The position numbers were made by a program, and so were the translations under genes. Below the pieces are notes generated by a model. It did not search any database, had not been told where the DNA came from, and was given only the letters and a program-made list of their open reading frames with translations. Positions 46,555 to 59,461 of a stretch of 64,000 nt of DNA are shown here, piece after piece. Location of the stretch: contig CANTUQ010000109.1 in NCBI GenBank assembly GCA_947683425.1, forward strand, positions 588,501 to 652,500. The letters run 5' to 3'. Origin of the DNA: Excoecaria cochinchinensis (Eukaryota; Streptophyta; Magnoliopsida; Malpighiales; Euphorbiaceae). The number at the start of each line of letters is the position of its first letter. The stretch's first letter is position 1.

Positions 46555-47154
46555 TCAACTGCTTCTTTTACCACGAATCACTGGAGACGCATTAGATCCA
46601 CCCCTACTTATTCCTTGCTGACTTCCACACAATTCATAAGCCTTAAGGCAATTAGCTAAAATATGCGCAGTGCTTCCACAACGAAAGCACCCACTAGTTA
46701 GCCATCTATATTCACTTCTATGACGCTTATCACAATGGAAACATTTCGGTACAATGCCCTTCCTCTTATAAATTGAACCTCTATCAGATCCAGATGTAAC
46801 AAAGGGTCCTTGTTGTCTACCTCTAATAGCAGGTCCCCTACCAGACTTGACTTGAGAGGTCTCTTGTAAATCTCCAGACCTTTTTTCTAAAAGGATATCA
46901 CTCCTCGAGTCTATTGGAACTCTAGATGTAATCATTTGATCCAATGCTTTTACCATTTCTTGTGATGTTTTAAGAAAAACCTCTAAAAGTGCAACCGGGA
47001 CATCACTGAAGTCGCTCACTAGTTCAGATGGACCAAGAACTAGCGGTTCTGAATCCCTAGGATTACCACTTTTAGAAATCTCTTTCATCGCTTTCGAAGA
47101 AGAATCTCTCGACATTCTAAGAAAAATAATGACATCCGCATCAGGCCAACACAA
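46555..47154 (-). pseudogene. Gypsy Gag fragment with zinc knuckle
   Basis: Open for 199 codons. The distinguishing part is a zinc knuckle, CFRCGSTAHILANC (CX2CX4HX4C), preceded by CFHCDKRHRSEYRWL, the double-Cys arrangement common in plant gypsy Gag. The central region is Arg/Gly-rich. The upstream capsid core is missing, so most of gag is deleted. Confidence 0.85.
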
Positions 47155-47197
47155 ACTATATGCATTTCTATTTTACACTAACCCAGAAAAGACAAAA

Positions 47198-47214
47198 CCT
47201 ATGCTCTTATACTA
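47198..47214 (-). other. Primer-binding site, initiator Met tRNA type
   Basis: Five bases inside the right LTR, the minus strand reads TAGTATAAGAGCATAGG. Ten of its first twelve bases match the usual TGGTATCAGAGC complementary to the 3' end of initiator tRNA-Met. It fixes the 5' end of the element on the right. Confidence 0.75.
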
Positions 47215-47593
47215 CTAACTATAACACCCCCTAACCACCTGTAAAGCTTTACTATGATGGCTATAGAGTGTTACAACACATCACATGCGCATAAATCAAT
47301 ATTCCATATAAAGTTCAGGTTAAATAAATTTCTTTCAAAAGCTACATTTAATTATGTTCTGAAAATCCATGCATAATATTACAAAACACTTAATGTCTTA
47401 CATAGTTTTCGCTTTACAAAAATTCAACTTATTAATACAAAAACTTAGTTCCTTTACACATACCAACTATAAATACACATCTCATATTATTACAAAATAA
47501 CCTATATAAACAGCGAATTACTAGTGCGTTGGCCATTGGCGATGCAAGATTGTCTTGCGAAATGCTATCTCCAGAAACCTACATGGACAAAAC

Positions 47594-49312
47594 TGATAAC
47601 TTCAATATAGTATTTAGTTTTGATAGTATTTTTTATATGATTTTTGGGTATTTAGTTGTGTTTAATGTCATGTTATGTTTCTTTTATGTTAATTTTGTTA
47701 ATCTTAGCCAAATTGGAATTTTGATGCATTTTAGATAACTTTTTGATTAAAGTTTTGTGCCTTTGTAGACTTTTGCTCAAGGGGTCACGGTCACAATGAA
47801 TTGGTTGTGACCGTGACATAAGAAGAATTGCAAATAGTAGCTGAAATCAATGGGTCACGGTCACAATGAAATTGGTTGTGACCGTGACATAATTCTCTAT
47901 TGGGCAGAATGCAAGGGATGAAGACCTCACGGTGACAACAAAGTTCATTGTCACCGTGACATAAATTTTTCCTGGACAAAAGCGAAACTTTGAAGACCTC
48001 ACGGTGACAATGAATTTCATTGTCACCGTGACCCCTCTCCTGTGCGTGAAAGGAAATTGAAGATCTCGACACCTCACGGTGGCAATGAATTTCATTGTCA
48101 CCGTAACCCATCTGGAACTATAAAAACGCACTTTTCTCTTTGGTTAGGGTTCCGATTTTTTTAGTTAGTTTTTGCTATTAGTTTTGGCGGCTGAGATTTT
48201 CTGAGTTACTCTTCGGTTCTAAACTTTAATTTTCATTCTTGCTTTGAGATTTTAATTAGAAATTGAGAGTAATTTTCATTAGATACATAGTTAATTTCCA
48301 GAGATAGTTAGTTTTCCAGTTTTCCAGAATTTTGGTTTTATTCTCCATTAAAGATCTGAAGAAGAAGACTGAAGAACGTGGGATTCAACCGGGATTTATA
48401 CCTCAATGAATTTCTGGGTTTATTCTTTCCTTTATTCTTTTGAATTTGTAATGGATTGTGAGTAGTTTCTTAGTTGTTTGTGGGATCTCTAAACCCCTAT
48501 CTTAGATGTGAACTCTAAACATATTTTGGTATTTGATATATGAATGAAGGTTTATTTCACTGGTTATTATTGTCAAATCATGAGATGTATGTTTTCAAGT
48601 TAATTTCCTGTTTTGATGAATGGATTAATTCATGTATCTTAATTGGTTATTGAATTGTATGATTAAATGTCATGATAATTTATCTTCAGATTTTCTGTCA
48701 TGTTTGCTGTAACATTCGGACTGCTCCGGAAGGGAATCCATATGTGCATGTTTTCATGGTTTAAGATTTGAGTGAGGAGTGAAATAAGTAGGTTTTGGGT
48801 TGTTTGGCTCCGGAATGGGAAAGCAAACCGAACCTAGGATTTTAGACCCGTGATTAGGCTAGTTGTATGACTTGCTCCGGAATGGGACGTCATGTAATTA
48901 GAGTAGTTTGCTCCGGAATGGGACGCTTAGGTTAAGAGGGTTATCCCGATTTCGTTCATAGTTGTTTTCTTTATGTGTTTTGATTCATATCTGGGTATGG
49001 GGTGGATGAGTGAACCTGAGCAACGTTTGTCTAATTTTGAATTCTTATCTTGTTAATTTTTTCCGTCATTTAGTTTTTTGCAATTGTTGCTGTCAATTTA
49101 ATTTGATTGTTTCTGTTTACTTATTTTGGTTATTTAAATTTTTTGTTTTTAATCAGTAGTTAATTAAATAAATTCAAACAATTGGGAATTCTTTAGCATA
49201 CATTTGATTTTCATTACTTGCGCACACAGTCTCTTGGGTACGATAACTCGGAGTCTTAAAAATAATCCATTATATTACTTGTCGATTCAGTACACTTGTT
49301 GAGGTCGCGTCA
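47594..49312. mobile_element. Solo LTR family A, copy 1
   Basis: 1719 bp, TGATAACTTC...GAGGTCGCGTCA, flanked by the 5-bp duplication AAAAC (47589-47593 and 49313-49317). It is inserted in the right LTR of the gypsy element, whose sequence resumes at ATCCATGC, matching the left LTR at about 45026. A second copy is at 57748. The TG/CA ends, the 5-bp duplication and the lack of an interior identify a solo LTR. The parent family is not determined (Ty3/gypsy is likely). GCTCCGGAATGGGA words recur at 48720-48930. Confidence 0.92.
47784..48106. repeat. Array of five long inverted repeats in solo LTR A
   Basis: Hairpins at 47784-47817, 47854-47888, 47927-47959, 47999-48031 and 48074-48106. The first two use arms GTCACGGTCACAA/TTGTGACCGTGAC. 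The last three use TCACGGTGACAA-type arms. 47999-48031 is a perfect palindrome with 16-bp arms (TCACGGTGACAATGAA) and a one-base centre. The spacing is 30-45 bp. The same array occurs in copy 2 at about 57936-58261. Confidence 0.93.
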
Positions 49313-50054
49313 AAAACATCCATGCTAAGCGATAACGCTTAGTGGGGAACATAAAATATGGATGAACACTCATAGTGATAATCAATACAAATTACATGCT
49401 TAAGCAACATACATATATTTATACAATTCGAATTAACATCAGCATTAGTGCAATCATCACAATCACATAAGGTGACTATTAGTATCGTCGAAAATATTTT
49501 ATAATTCTTTACATCTAATATAAAATTCCCATATGCTATTTTCTCATTATATCATCTTTTATTCATTCATGGCAATTCTATAATTTCACCATTCACAAAC
49601 ATCACATATATATTTTACACATGGCAAAGTAATTATTAGCACTTGTACATATATACATTCATCATCAAATCACAAATACAAATCCGTACCATGCATACTT
49701 CTATTCAATCCCTAATATTATCGTATACATACCAATTCATATAAAGTTTATAACATTTACTTGTTAACATATTATAGTCTACCTAATACCACATATTGCA
49801 ACCATTATGCCTTAAATTCACATTCTACACTAATAATTATCAACACTAATATATATATATAGTACATAACCTTATCAAATAATAATCACAAAACCACATT
49901 GCTTACACCAAAACCTATCAATATTATACACTCAAGAATTCACATAACATACCAAGTTGATGATCAATCACTTGCTTACTAGCTATTTCCTAACTTGTAT
50001 GCACTTCTATAGTAGTGAATAACAGGTTATCACTCTGATATCTGTAGATACCTT

Positions 50055-50255
50055 TAAACTAGTATCCGTAGATACTGAAATAATCAATCGCATTAGTACC
50101 CATAGGTACAGAAATAATCAATCACATTAGTGCTCGTAGGTACAGAAATATTCAATCGCATTAGTACCCGTAGGTATAGAAATAATCAATCGCATTAGTA
50201 CCCGTAGGTACAATAATCAACTGCATTAGTACCCATAGGTACCCAATTAATCAAT
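50055..50255. repeat. About 36-bp tandem repeat within the gypsy LTR
   Basis: Six copies of a unit containing CGCATTAGTACCCGTAGGTA and AATAATCAAT, with small substitutions. It lies in the right LTR. The corresponding part of the left LTR is deleted. Confidence 0.85.
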
Positions 50256-51077
50256 TGCAATCTGGTATCAATAGATAACTTTAATTAAAGATATACATAA
50301 TCACTCGCTTTTGGGGAACCTAATCCAGGATTGCCCTTGACCCAAATGGGGCCAGTTAATAAACATCACTCGCTTTTGGCTGCAGCACTTCATACCCTAT
50401 AGGCATGTCTATCTAACCACGACTAGACTTACAGGCTAAACAACTGACTCAGTTATTTAAATCAGATTCTCATGATAAAAACTTTCGTAAAACTGTGTTA
50501 AATAAATATCGGATAGCTCTTAATACTATTCATTTTCATACGCGTATATCTTATTATAAATCTCACACTTCATCATTAAATTCATACAAATTGTATAAAC
50601 ATATATAAACAGATGCTTACCTAGATTGCCACATTATTAGTCTTCTTGTAAATAATTAATTCATAAGCTCAAGGTCATAAGTCACACCAATACACCAATA
50701 TTAAATAACATCCTAACATATGTTATCATGCATAAACACACATAAATGATTTACCATACAAGCTCATAACTCATTTTGATAACTACACATGGAATATATA
50801 TATACTTATCATTTTCCATACAACTACATTAAACATTAACATGTCATTTAATATTATGCACACATGTATGGTTTATTAATAAACACACACTTCAATATAC
50901 ATATGTTTACACTAATTAACTCATCCATAATTTTCATATGCATAGTTATTCATAGGCCAATACCACAATTTACACAAAGTAGGACATTTAGAAAGTATTC
51001 CAAACTTGGGACTCTTGAAAGTCCCCTCTGTCATGCTCACAACAGAACACAATCTGACATCTTTGCCCCACGGAGCA

Positions 51078-51099
51078 CACTATCGCGCCCGCGATAGTG
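51078..51099. repeat. Short perfect hairpin in the gypsy LTR
   Basis: Arms CACTATCGC and GCGATAGTG (9 bp) around a GCCC loop. A related CGCGATAGA word occurs at about 51602. Significance is unknown. Confidence 0.6.
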
Positions 51100-52490
51100 G
51101 CTGAACTTCATGTTCAATGCTCCACTCCACAAACCTCTTTTCAAGCACTTATCCAATATCCACCTATATGACTTCTAAAGACCAACATGACATCACTTTT
51201 AGCCATCACGGCCTTCTGATCAAATTTTTAGCTATATGCTAACATTACCATGGCACAATCTCATAATAATTGGACTTAAAATTATGGAGTTATGGCCAAT
51301 GAAACGCCACTTGTTCCAAAAGCCCTCCTACAGAATTTAGTTACACTTAAGTACCTTAATAACATGTATTCCTAAGTGGAAACCATTCATTTACTCTTTA
51401 CAAGACTCTAAACATGTGTCGGATAACTTTTGAAATGTTCCGGTGAAGTTCGGGTGTGTTTCGGGAGGAAAAACACACCAAAATATACCAAACAAGGGAG
51501 GGGTATCGGTGGGCAATGTTCCGTGCTAGCATTGGGGTCCCAAATAAGAAGAGAAGCCATCAACTATTAGGTTCTATCACACTCGTGACCAGGGTTGCGC
51601 TCGCGATAGAAGCATCCATTTGTGTCCCAAAAATCAGGATATCAAGATTGCTTTTGATCTCAAACTTGCACCACCTAAACCAACATCTAAAACTCATTTT
51701 AGGCAAATGTCCTTCTTAACAATTGTTTCCTAGGATGTTAAGTTTCCAATGGGATAAATTTTAGGTCAATTGGAGAACTAAAACGTTAGATATTATCTAA
51801 CTAACCTATACTGTTCCAATGAACCGGCCAAAATAGAGACACCTCTATTTTGACCATTTTTAAGGGTCTTAGAGCCAGAATTGGCTTATTACTATTTCTA
51901 GGACATTTATAGGTATGCGTCTTAGATTTCTAAAGGCATTAGTTTAATACAATTTGGAATTTTCTAACTTGAATTATGATAAAAACAATCAACAGAGGTC
52001 TAATTAAATTTGAGCAGAGTTTCCCTCAGAAACTCAACATGCCCAAATTATCAAATCTACCAAAGCTATCATAATAACTCAACCCAAGTTTTCCACATAT
52101 ACTTCAAAACAAGAAGTTAAAAATAAAAAATGCAATAATACACAAATTTAACAAACCTCAATTTTCTTAGCTGTAGACACCGGATCCTGAGTCAGCCTAA
52201 ATCGGAGTTACCCAATGATGATAAAACGCCCTCGCAGGCAAAAATAGTTGGAAGTGACGATTTTCTTGTCAAATTTTGCATTTTTGAATAAAAAATTAAA
52301 AGAATAATAAAAATATTTTAAAAATTATTTTTAAAAATATTTTTATTAATTTGTGTTTTTTAGATATATTGAAAAAAATAAAAAATAAAAAAAAAATATT
52401 TTGAGTGTCGGTTGCGGCTGCACGCTGCTACGCGCGACTGTGCCCATCAGCACGCAGTGCTGCGCGCTGATGCGTGCCAGTCTCGCCCCT

Positions 52491-52532
52491 GTCGGCGAGA
52501 TTTCTCGCCCATCGGCGAGAAATCTCGCCGAC
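52491..52532. repeat. Perfect 19-bp-arm inverted repeat in solo LTR B
   Basis: Arm GTCGGCGAGATTTCTCGCC (52491-52509), loop CATC, and the exact reverse complement at 52514-52532. A looser inverted repeat built on CATCAGC/GCTGATG lies just upstream at 52444-52471. It is GC-rich within an A/T-rich LTR. Confidence 0.95.
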
Positions 52533-53516
52533 AGCTCCCCTAAACCCCCAATTTCCATTTTTTTGATTTTTTAGGCTTAAAAATTATTTTTTCTTGTGTT
52601 TTTTTTAGTTTTCATTCAAAATTGATAAATATTAGTCAGATTGGGTGGGAATTAAAAATCAAAAAATGACAAAAAATAATTAAAAATAAATAAAAATGTT
52701 AATTGTCCATATTGGACTTTAGGGTCTTTTACTTTGAATTTTTGAGTGTTTTTTTGTTGAAATTAGGGAGAGGGATCTTTGAAAAATATGTGAGGCAGCT
52801 GGAAAGAGGGAGAGAGTGGAGTTTTTACGAAGGATTGAGTTTCATTTGTGGGGAGGAGGAAAAAATTTGGTTTTTGGAAAGTAAGAAAATTCTCTCTAAA
52901 AAACACATTTTTTTCTAAGTCATTTGGGGAGGGAGATTCTTGAACAAAGATAGTGGATTTTGCTGGAAAAAACAAAGAACTCATTGTTCTTGAAGTTCAT
53001 TTCTTCTCAAAAATCAAAATCATTTTCTTCAATCTCTTTAATTCCCTTTTATTAAATCTAAAAATTCTCTTCTTAAATTCTATTCTAGTTTTTCTTTTTA
53101 CATCAAAAATTTTTATTGAGTTTGAAAACTTTGAGAAGGGAAAATCAATTCCTTAACTTGAGTTTTCTCATCAAACATCAAATACAAAAAAAAATCAAAT
53201 CATTCTTAAATATTAGTGTTCTTGAGTTTTTGAGACATAAACTTAAGAATTTTCTTGAATATTTTTTTTGAGTTTATTTTTGGATCTTGACAAGAGATTA
53301 GATTGGGACTTCTTGCTTCAATATCATTTAAATCTGAGGGTAAATATTCTAGGTTTGATCTCTTAGTCTTTTATTTTTCTTTTATTCTATTTTACTTATA
53401 TTTAATTGTTAACCATGCAAGTCTTTACATTTGTTTGGTTTTTATTTATCTTATGTGTTTTTATACATAGATCTAATATTTCTAATTTCATTCTTACCCT
53501 TGTTTCATTTAATCGT

Positions 53517-53599
<83 letters not shown>
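53517..53599. repeat. (ATT)n microsatellite, about 27 units
   Basis: An uninterrupted ATT/TTA array followed by imperfect ATT repeats to about 53700. It produces poly-Asn, poly-Leu and poly-Tyr open frames that are not genes. Confidence 0.97.
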
Positions 53600-56500
53600 T
53601 ATCATCACATATTATTATTATTATTGTTGTTATTATTATTCTTGTTGCCGTTGTCGTTTTTATTACCGTTTATTTATTATTATCACCATCATTATTATTA
53701 TCATTGCTTTATGTTTTAAATAGTGATATATTAATATGTTAACTTATTTTAACACATCATTTAGTTTATTTATCCCATAATATGCATCTTTTATTTAATT
53801 TATGTATTGTTATAAATGTTTAATTGGTTTTCTTACTTTGATTAATAACATTAAGTTTATTTGTGTTTGTTGTCGGTGTTAAATCTTTGTGCTCTCCCGT
53901 TTGAGCACCCGTGCGAATGAAGGAGGAGATCCGAGTAGTTGTTATTTTTTTTTGTTGTATTCGTTATTTTTTTATTTGTTTTATTGAGTTATTTGGTATG
54001 TAATTATTGATAAACCATTTATTTTGTGCACGCTTAATCAAAAATCACACAAAAATATTTTTACAAATAAAATTGGGTTTTCTAATAAAATGGGACCAAT
54101 GTCCTAGCTTTCCATCCAATAAATCACCACTTCAAAAGTGATTTTTTATTATGTTATGCATGAAAGGACCAATGTCCTCAACATTAATGAATACCTCGTT
54201 TTATGTATTATTTATGTTTTATTTACAATAGGGGTTGTATTTCGCCCCTAATTTTATTGTAATTTATTTTTGTCTTTATTTTCATTTTTTATCATTTTAT
54301 ATGTGAATGATGTGCGCTTTAAATTCAATGCATCAATTGCGTGAGATGAGGAATAAAATTATATAATTTAAAAACCCATTTATAATTAACCAAGGCACCA
54401 ATAAGTGTGATGTTCCGGACACCATCTCTGGTTTAGACCGATAAGAGGTTAAACTTTTCAAATATATTTCTTGTAAATTGGGTGGCGACTCCAAAATACC
54501 TCAAAAGTGCCTAAAGGTGTTATGACGATGGATGGTCCTTTTTAATGTTCTATTGTGAAAGGAGGTGCCGAAAATATCTCATAACACCTAAGATCGGAAA
54601 AGACGTGAACCAAACCCTCGAATCCTAAAAGCGGGGTTCAACGAGGGCCTTGCTGGTTCCGGCGCGCGTCACATTAGCTCCAAAGTGTTCACTTGGCATA
54701 TTGATCACCAACCTTCTTCTTTCCCTTTTCTTTTCTCATAGCCACCACCACATGCATAATAAAATTTCTAGAATTGAAACAAGGGGATTACTATTTAATC
54801 AATACACAAAGAAGAAGGAGAAGAAGAAGAAGAGCAGTAACCATCTAAAACCACACTTACCTTGACTAGATGAAAACCCAGCTTAAAAAAAATACAACAT
54901 GATCCACTTTGCAGAAATCAAAAGAACATTAACTAAAGAAGAGAAGAACAAGAGAAGAAAGAGAACAAAGGAGAGAGCAGAATTGAGGATGGGTGGCCGA
55001 ATCAAGAAGAGAGAATGAGCTAATTTCTGTATTTTCCCACTACATATTGCATGTTTTGATGAGGTGGCAAAGGTAAGTCTTGACACCTAGATTTCCACTA
55101 CCAAACCTTAATCAAGATTAATCTAATTGATCCCCACTAACTCTTAATTAATCCTTCTTTAATTTAATCATGCACATTTACCCATTAGTCACTTAAACTT
55201 ATTTATTCTCTTCAATTGAGTCCTCAATTTCTCAATTACTCTTAAGTCCAAATTAGCAAACTCACTATTAAATTCACCCAACTACCCTAATCAAGCAAAA
55301 TACTGCTAGGGTAGATTTTGGGTCGTTACAAAATTAATATCCAGTCCATTTATTACGTTCTTAATGTGTGACCCAATAGATTCATATTAAGTTGGTAGTG
55401 AGCCCAATCCCATTATAGGCCCATAAATCAAAGTGGCATCTAGCAAGACATTACGACAACTCAAATAATATGAATATCATTAGTCCAATTTCAATCTAAC
55501 CAACAGAACATGTTATAATCACTACAAGAAATTACACCTTTTTATGACGCAAAAAATTGTCATGAAAAATTCATTTTTTGTCGCTAAAAAGATAAGGTGA
55601 CGAATTTTTATTGTCATAGAGAATGTAACGGTAGGCGCGTAACATAAAAGTTTACGTGACAATTTAGTTATTTGTCACCGTAAGTATATTTTTTGTGACA
55701 AAAATAATTATCGTCATCTTTATTTCTTACTTTTCATGACAAAAATTATGTCACAAATAAAATTATATTTCGTCACATTATATTGTTTATCGTCACAAAA
55801 AATTGATATTTTTTATGACAAATTTAAAATTCGTCACGAAATTAAATATTTTTAATGACAAAACTATGCTTTTAGTTAAAACCATTAAGTATTGGTTACG
55901 TAATTATCGTCACAAATAAATATAATTTTCGTTATAAAATATTTAATGTCGTCATTAAATCTAATACTTTAAGTGACGAAAAATAATTTCGTCATTAAAT
56001 TAATGTATATTAATGATGAATATAAATCGTCATATTATTTTACAAATTATTGACATAAATACGGACAAAAATAATTGTCACAAAAAATAATTTTAGTGAC
56101 AATTTTTTATTGTCATTAAATTATATTTTTTGTTACAATATTAATATCGTAATTGTGAACATTATATCGTCATTTATGAACTAACAAATCGACAAATTAT
56201 GACAAATATACTTGTCATATACGCGTTGCATTAAAAATGATATATTTTAAATTTAATGTTATACAATCAATTAAATTTCTAAAGGAAATTGTCAATCAAC
56301 TAATAATATAAAGTATTTATTTAAACAAAAGATTAATTAAATAAAAACATACTACCTAATGCAAAAAATTAAAATATCCTAATCCATAATTCAGAAATAA
56401 ACTTTGTTCAAGCTTCAAAATTTCTAGAATACATTGCCACCAAATGGAGCTCCTCCCCTCCTATTGGCACCACTGCAATCTGGATGCCTGAATGTCAATC

Positions 56501-57419
56501 AAAATTATAATCAAACAGATAGAAAAACATGCATAAAATTAACAGACTAAGAGAATTATTGGATAATTTTCTTTGATAGAAAACAAATAAAATTCTAAGT
56601 ATGAACATTATGAGAAGAAAGAAAAAGAGAAATAATTGAAAACACAGAAGTTTCCATGCATCTCCAAGCCTCAAGTCACGTTTCCAGCTATATAAGGCAA
56701 AAGTCAGTTCATTAACACATAATCTCAGACAATCTTACCCATATAAATTCCATTTTACATCTATATCTCATGCTCTGGGGAATAAACAGGAACCAGCAAA
56801 TCAATCTTCATGCATGATTCAGCTCAAAGTCCTTTATTACTGACATTCAGACAATCAGTTGTGAAACCCCACAAATTTCAGACCTCTAATTTTCTACCAA
56901 TTTCAACCAGAAATCCCAGTTTTGCCTGTAAACCATAATCTTGCCAGTAAAAGTATACATTCTTCTCCATGCTACGTGTTAGATCAGTACAACAATCTTC
57001 TCCTGTTTACTTTAAACTGAGCTCCAACAATTAGCCATCAAAATTATGAAGTTTAAGTAGGCCAAATTAATCAAGTTCAAGAGTGGAGAAGAAGAGTGGA
57101 GTAATATTAAGGGTGGTCGTGTAAATCCTAACTTAACAAATTAACCTATATTTCTTCTACTTTAAGAATACAGTATGACAAATCTTAAATACAGAAAACT
57201 TTCCAATTCGTTTTATTCAGCCCGAAATCGATAATTCTTAATTAAATTCCTAGTCATCCAAGCCAATACATATGACAACACAGCCAACAAATCAATAGAA
57301 CCAACAAACATATTGTTCACATACTTAAGTTTGTAAAATCACACTCTAATAGATTTAATTTATGTAAAATTCACTTGGAAAAGTAGATTTGGTAGCCACT
57401 TACAGATTTTTCTGCTATT

Positions 57420-57742
57420 TTGGTCCCTTTCACCTTCACCTTCACCTTCACCTTCACCGGAGCCTCGCCGGAGTCTCGCCGGTGCTCCAACGGAGGCACC
57501 AATACTACCGGAAGGGAGCTCGAAACGTCGGGGTTGCTTTTCCGGTGGTCACGCGCCGTGTCTCCCCTTCATTTTGCCGGAACCAACGTCGGAAGTCTCG
57601 GTTCTTCCCAACGCCGATCTCTTCATCGCCGGCGAGTGAGGACCATCCATGGCACCGAAAGATTCGCCTGCCCACCAGGAGTCCCGTGGTGCCGTTCGTG
57701 TCATCTTTCGCCGCAGGATCTAACCGAAAAATGCAGGAGGAG
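57420..57742. other. GC-rich exon-like block in CACTA 3
   Basis: It starts with a TTCACC hexanucleotide repeat (57427-57457) and is GC-rich and open in several frames. Its other half resumes after the solo LTR at 59467 and fades into a CT-rich tract by 59690. It resembles the GC-rich blocks in CACTA 1 and 2, which also precede intron-like sequence. No protein family is recognised. Confidence 0.35.
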
Positions 57743-57747
57743 CTTCG

Positions 57748-59461
57748 TGATAACTTCAATATAGTATTTAGTTTTGATAGTATTTTTATATGATTTTTGG
57801 GTATTTAGTTGTGTTTAATGTCATGTTATGTTTCTTTTATGTTAATTTTGTTAATCTTAGCCAAATTGGAATTTTTATGTATTTTAGATAACTTTTTGAT
57901 TAAAGTTTTGTGCCTTTGTAGATTTTTGCTCAAGGGGTCACGGTCACAATGAATTGGTTGTGACCGTGACATAAGAAGAATTGCAAACAGTAGTTGAAAT
58001 CAATGGGTCACGGTCACAATAAAATTGGTTGTGACCGTGACATAATTCTTTATCGGGCAGAATGCAAGGGATGAAGACCTCACGGTGACAACAAAGTTCA
58101 TTGTCACCGTGACATAATTATTTCCTGGACAGAAGCGAAACATTGAAGACCTCACGGTGACAATGAATTTCATTGTCACCATGACCCCTCTCTTGTGCGC
58201 AAAGGCAATTTGAAAATCTCGACTCTACACGGTGACAATGAATTTCATTGTCACCGTGACCACTCTGAGACTATAAAAATGCACTTTTCTATTTGGTTAG
58301 GGTTCCGATTTTTTTAGTTAGTTTTGGATTTTAGTTTTGGCGGATGAGATTTTCTGAGTTATTCTTCTGTTCTAAACTTTAGTTTTCAATCTTGTTTTGA
58401 GTTTTCAATTAGAAATTGAGAGTAATTTTCATTAGACACATAGTTAATTTCCAGAGATTGTTATTTTTAGTTTTCCAGAATTTTAGTTTAATTCTCCATT
58501 AAAGATCTGAAGAAGAAGACTGAAGAACGTGCGATTCAACCGGGATTACTACCTCAATGAATTTCTGGGTTTATTCTTTCCTTTATTCTTTTGATTTTGT
58601 AATGGATCATGAATAGTCTTTTAGTTGTTTGGGAATCTCTAAACCCCCTATCCTTGATGTGAATTCTAAACATATTTTGATATTCGATATATGAATGAAG
58701 GTTTATTTCACTAGTTATTATTGTCAAATCATGAGATGTATATTTTCAAGTTAATTTCCTGTTCTGATGAATGAATTAATTCATGTATCTTAATTGGTTA
58801 TTGAATTGTATGATTGAATGTCATGATAAATTATCTTCAGATTTTCTGTCATGTTTGCTGTATCATTTGGACTGCTCCGGAATGGAAATCCATATGTGCA
58901 GGTTTTCATGGTTTAAGATTGGATGAGGAGTGAAATAATTAGGTTTTGGGTTGTTTGGCTCCGAAATGGGAAAGCAAACCGAATATAGTATTTTAGACCC
59001 GTGATTAGGCTAGTTGTATAAATTGCTCCGGAATAGGACGTTATGCAATTAGAATAGCTTGCTCCGGAATGGGACGCTTAGGTTAAGAGGGTTATCCCGA
59101 TTTCGTTCATATATGTTTCCTTTATGTGTTTTGATTCATATCTGGGTATGGGGTTGATGAGTGAACCTGAGCAACGTTTGTCTATTTTTGAATTCTTATA
59201 TTGTTAATTTTTTCGTCATTTGGTTTCTTGCAATTGTTACTGTCAATTTAATTTGATTATTTCCGTTTGTTTATTTTGGTTATTTAAATTCTTTGTTTTT
59301 AATCGGTAGTTAATTAAATCAATTTAACAACTGGGAATTCTTTAGCATACATTTAAGTGTCATAACTTACATACACAGTCTCTTGGATACGATAACTTGG
59401 AGTCTTAAAAATACTCCATTATATTACTTGTCGATTCAGTACACTTGCTGAGGTCGCGTCA
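57748..59461. mobile_element. Solo LTR family A, copy 2
   Basis: 1714 bp, with the same termini TGATAACTTC...GAGGTCGCGTCA as copy 1 and the target duplication CTTCG (57743-57747 and 59462-59466). Collinear with copy 1 throughout, with scattered substitutions and small indels, including the five-hairpin array. It is inserted in the GC-rich core of CACTA 3. Confidence 0.95.

Larger units (their letters stand above)
52172..54673. mobile_element. Solo LTR family B
   Basis: 2502 bp, TGTAGACACCGG...GCGCGCGTCACA, flanked by the 5-bp duplication TTAGC (52167-52171 and 54674-54678). It is inserted in the right LTR of the gypsy element. It has no interior domains. It contains a GC-rich inverted-repeat region at 52410-52535 and a long ATT microsatellite. 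Family-level assignment is not possible from sequence alone. Confidence 0.9.
44657..55330 (-). mobile_element. Ty3/gypsy element, internally deleted, carrying two solo LTRs
   Basis: Termini TGTAACACCC and GTCGTTACA, with target duplication AAATT on both sides (44652-44656 and 55331-55335). The left LTR is 44657-45584 and the right LTR is 47220-55330. The right LTR is about 3.9 kb once its two solo-LTR insertions are removed. The left LTR lacks about 2.9 kb between GCATTTTATAA and AGGAGAG. Only about 1.6 kb of interior remains, holding gag and a protease relic on the minus strand. RT and integrase are missing. Confidence 0.9.

Noticed and set aside
47791..48131. Minus-strand ORFs with repeated GDNEIHCHREV-type peptide
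   Set aside because: The periodic peptide comes from the inverted-repeat array in solo LTR A. The second copy does not keep the same long frame.
53402..53742. Long poly-Asn, poly-Leu and poly-Tyr open frames
   Set aside because: They are translations of the (ATT)n microsatellite in a solo LTR.
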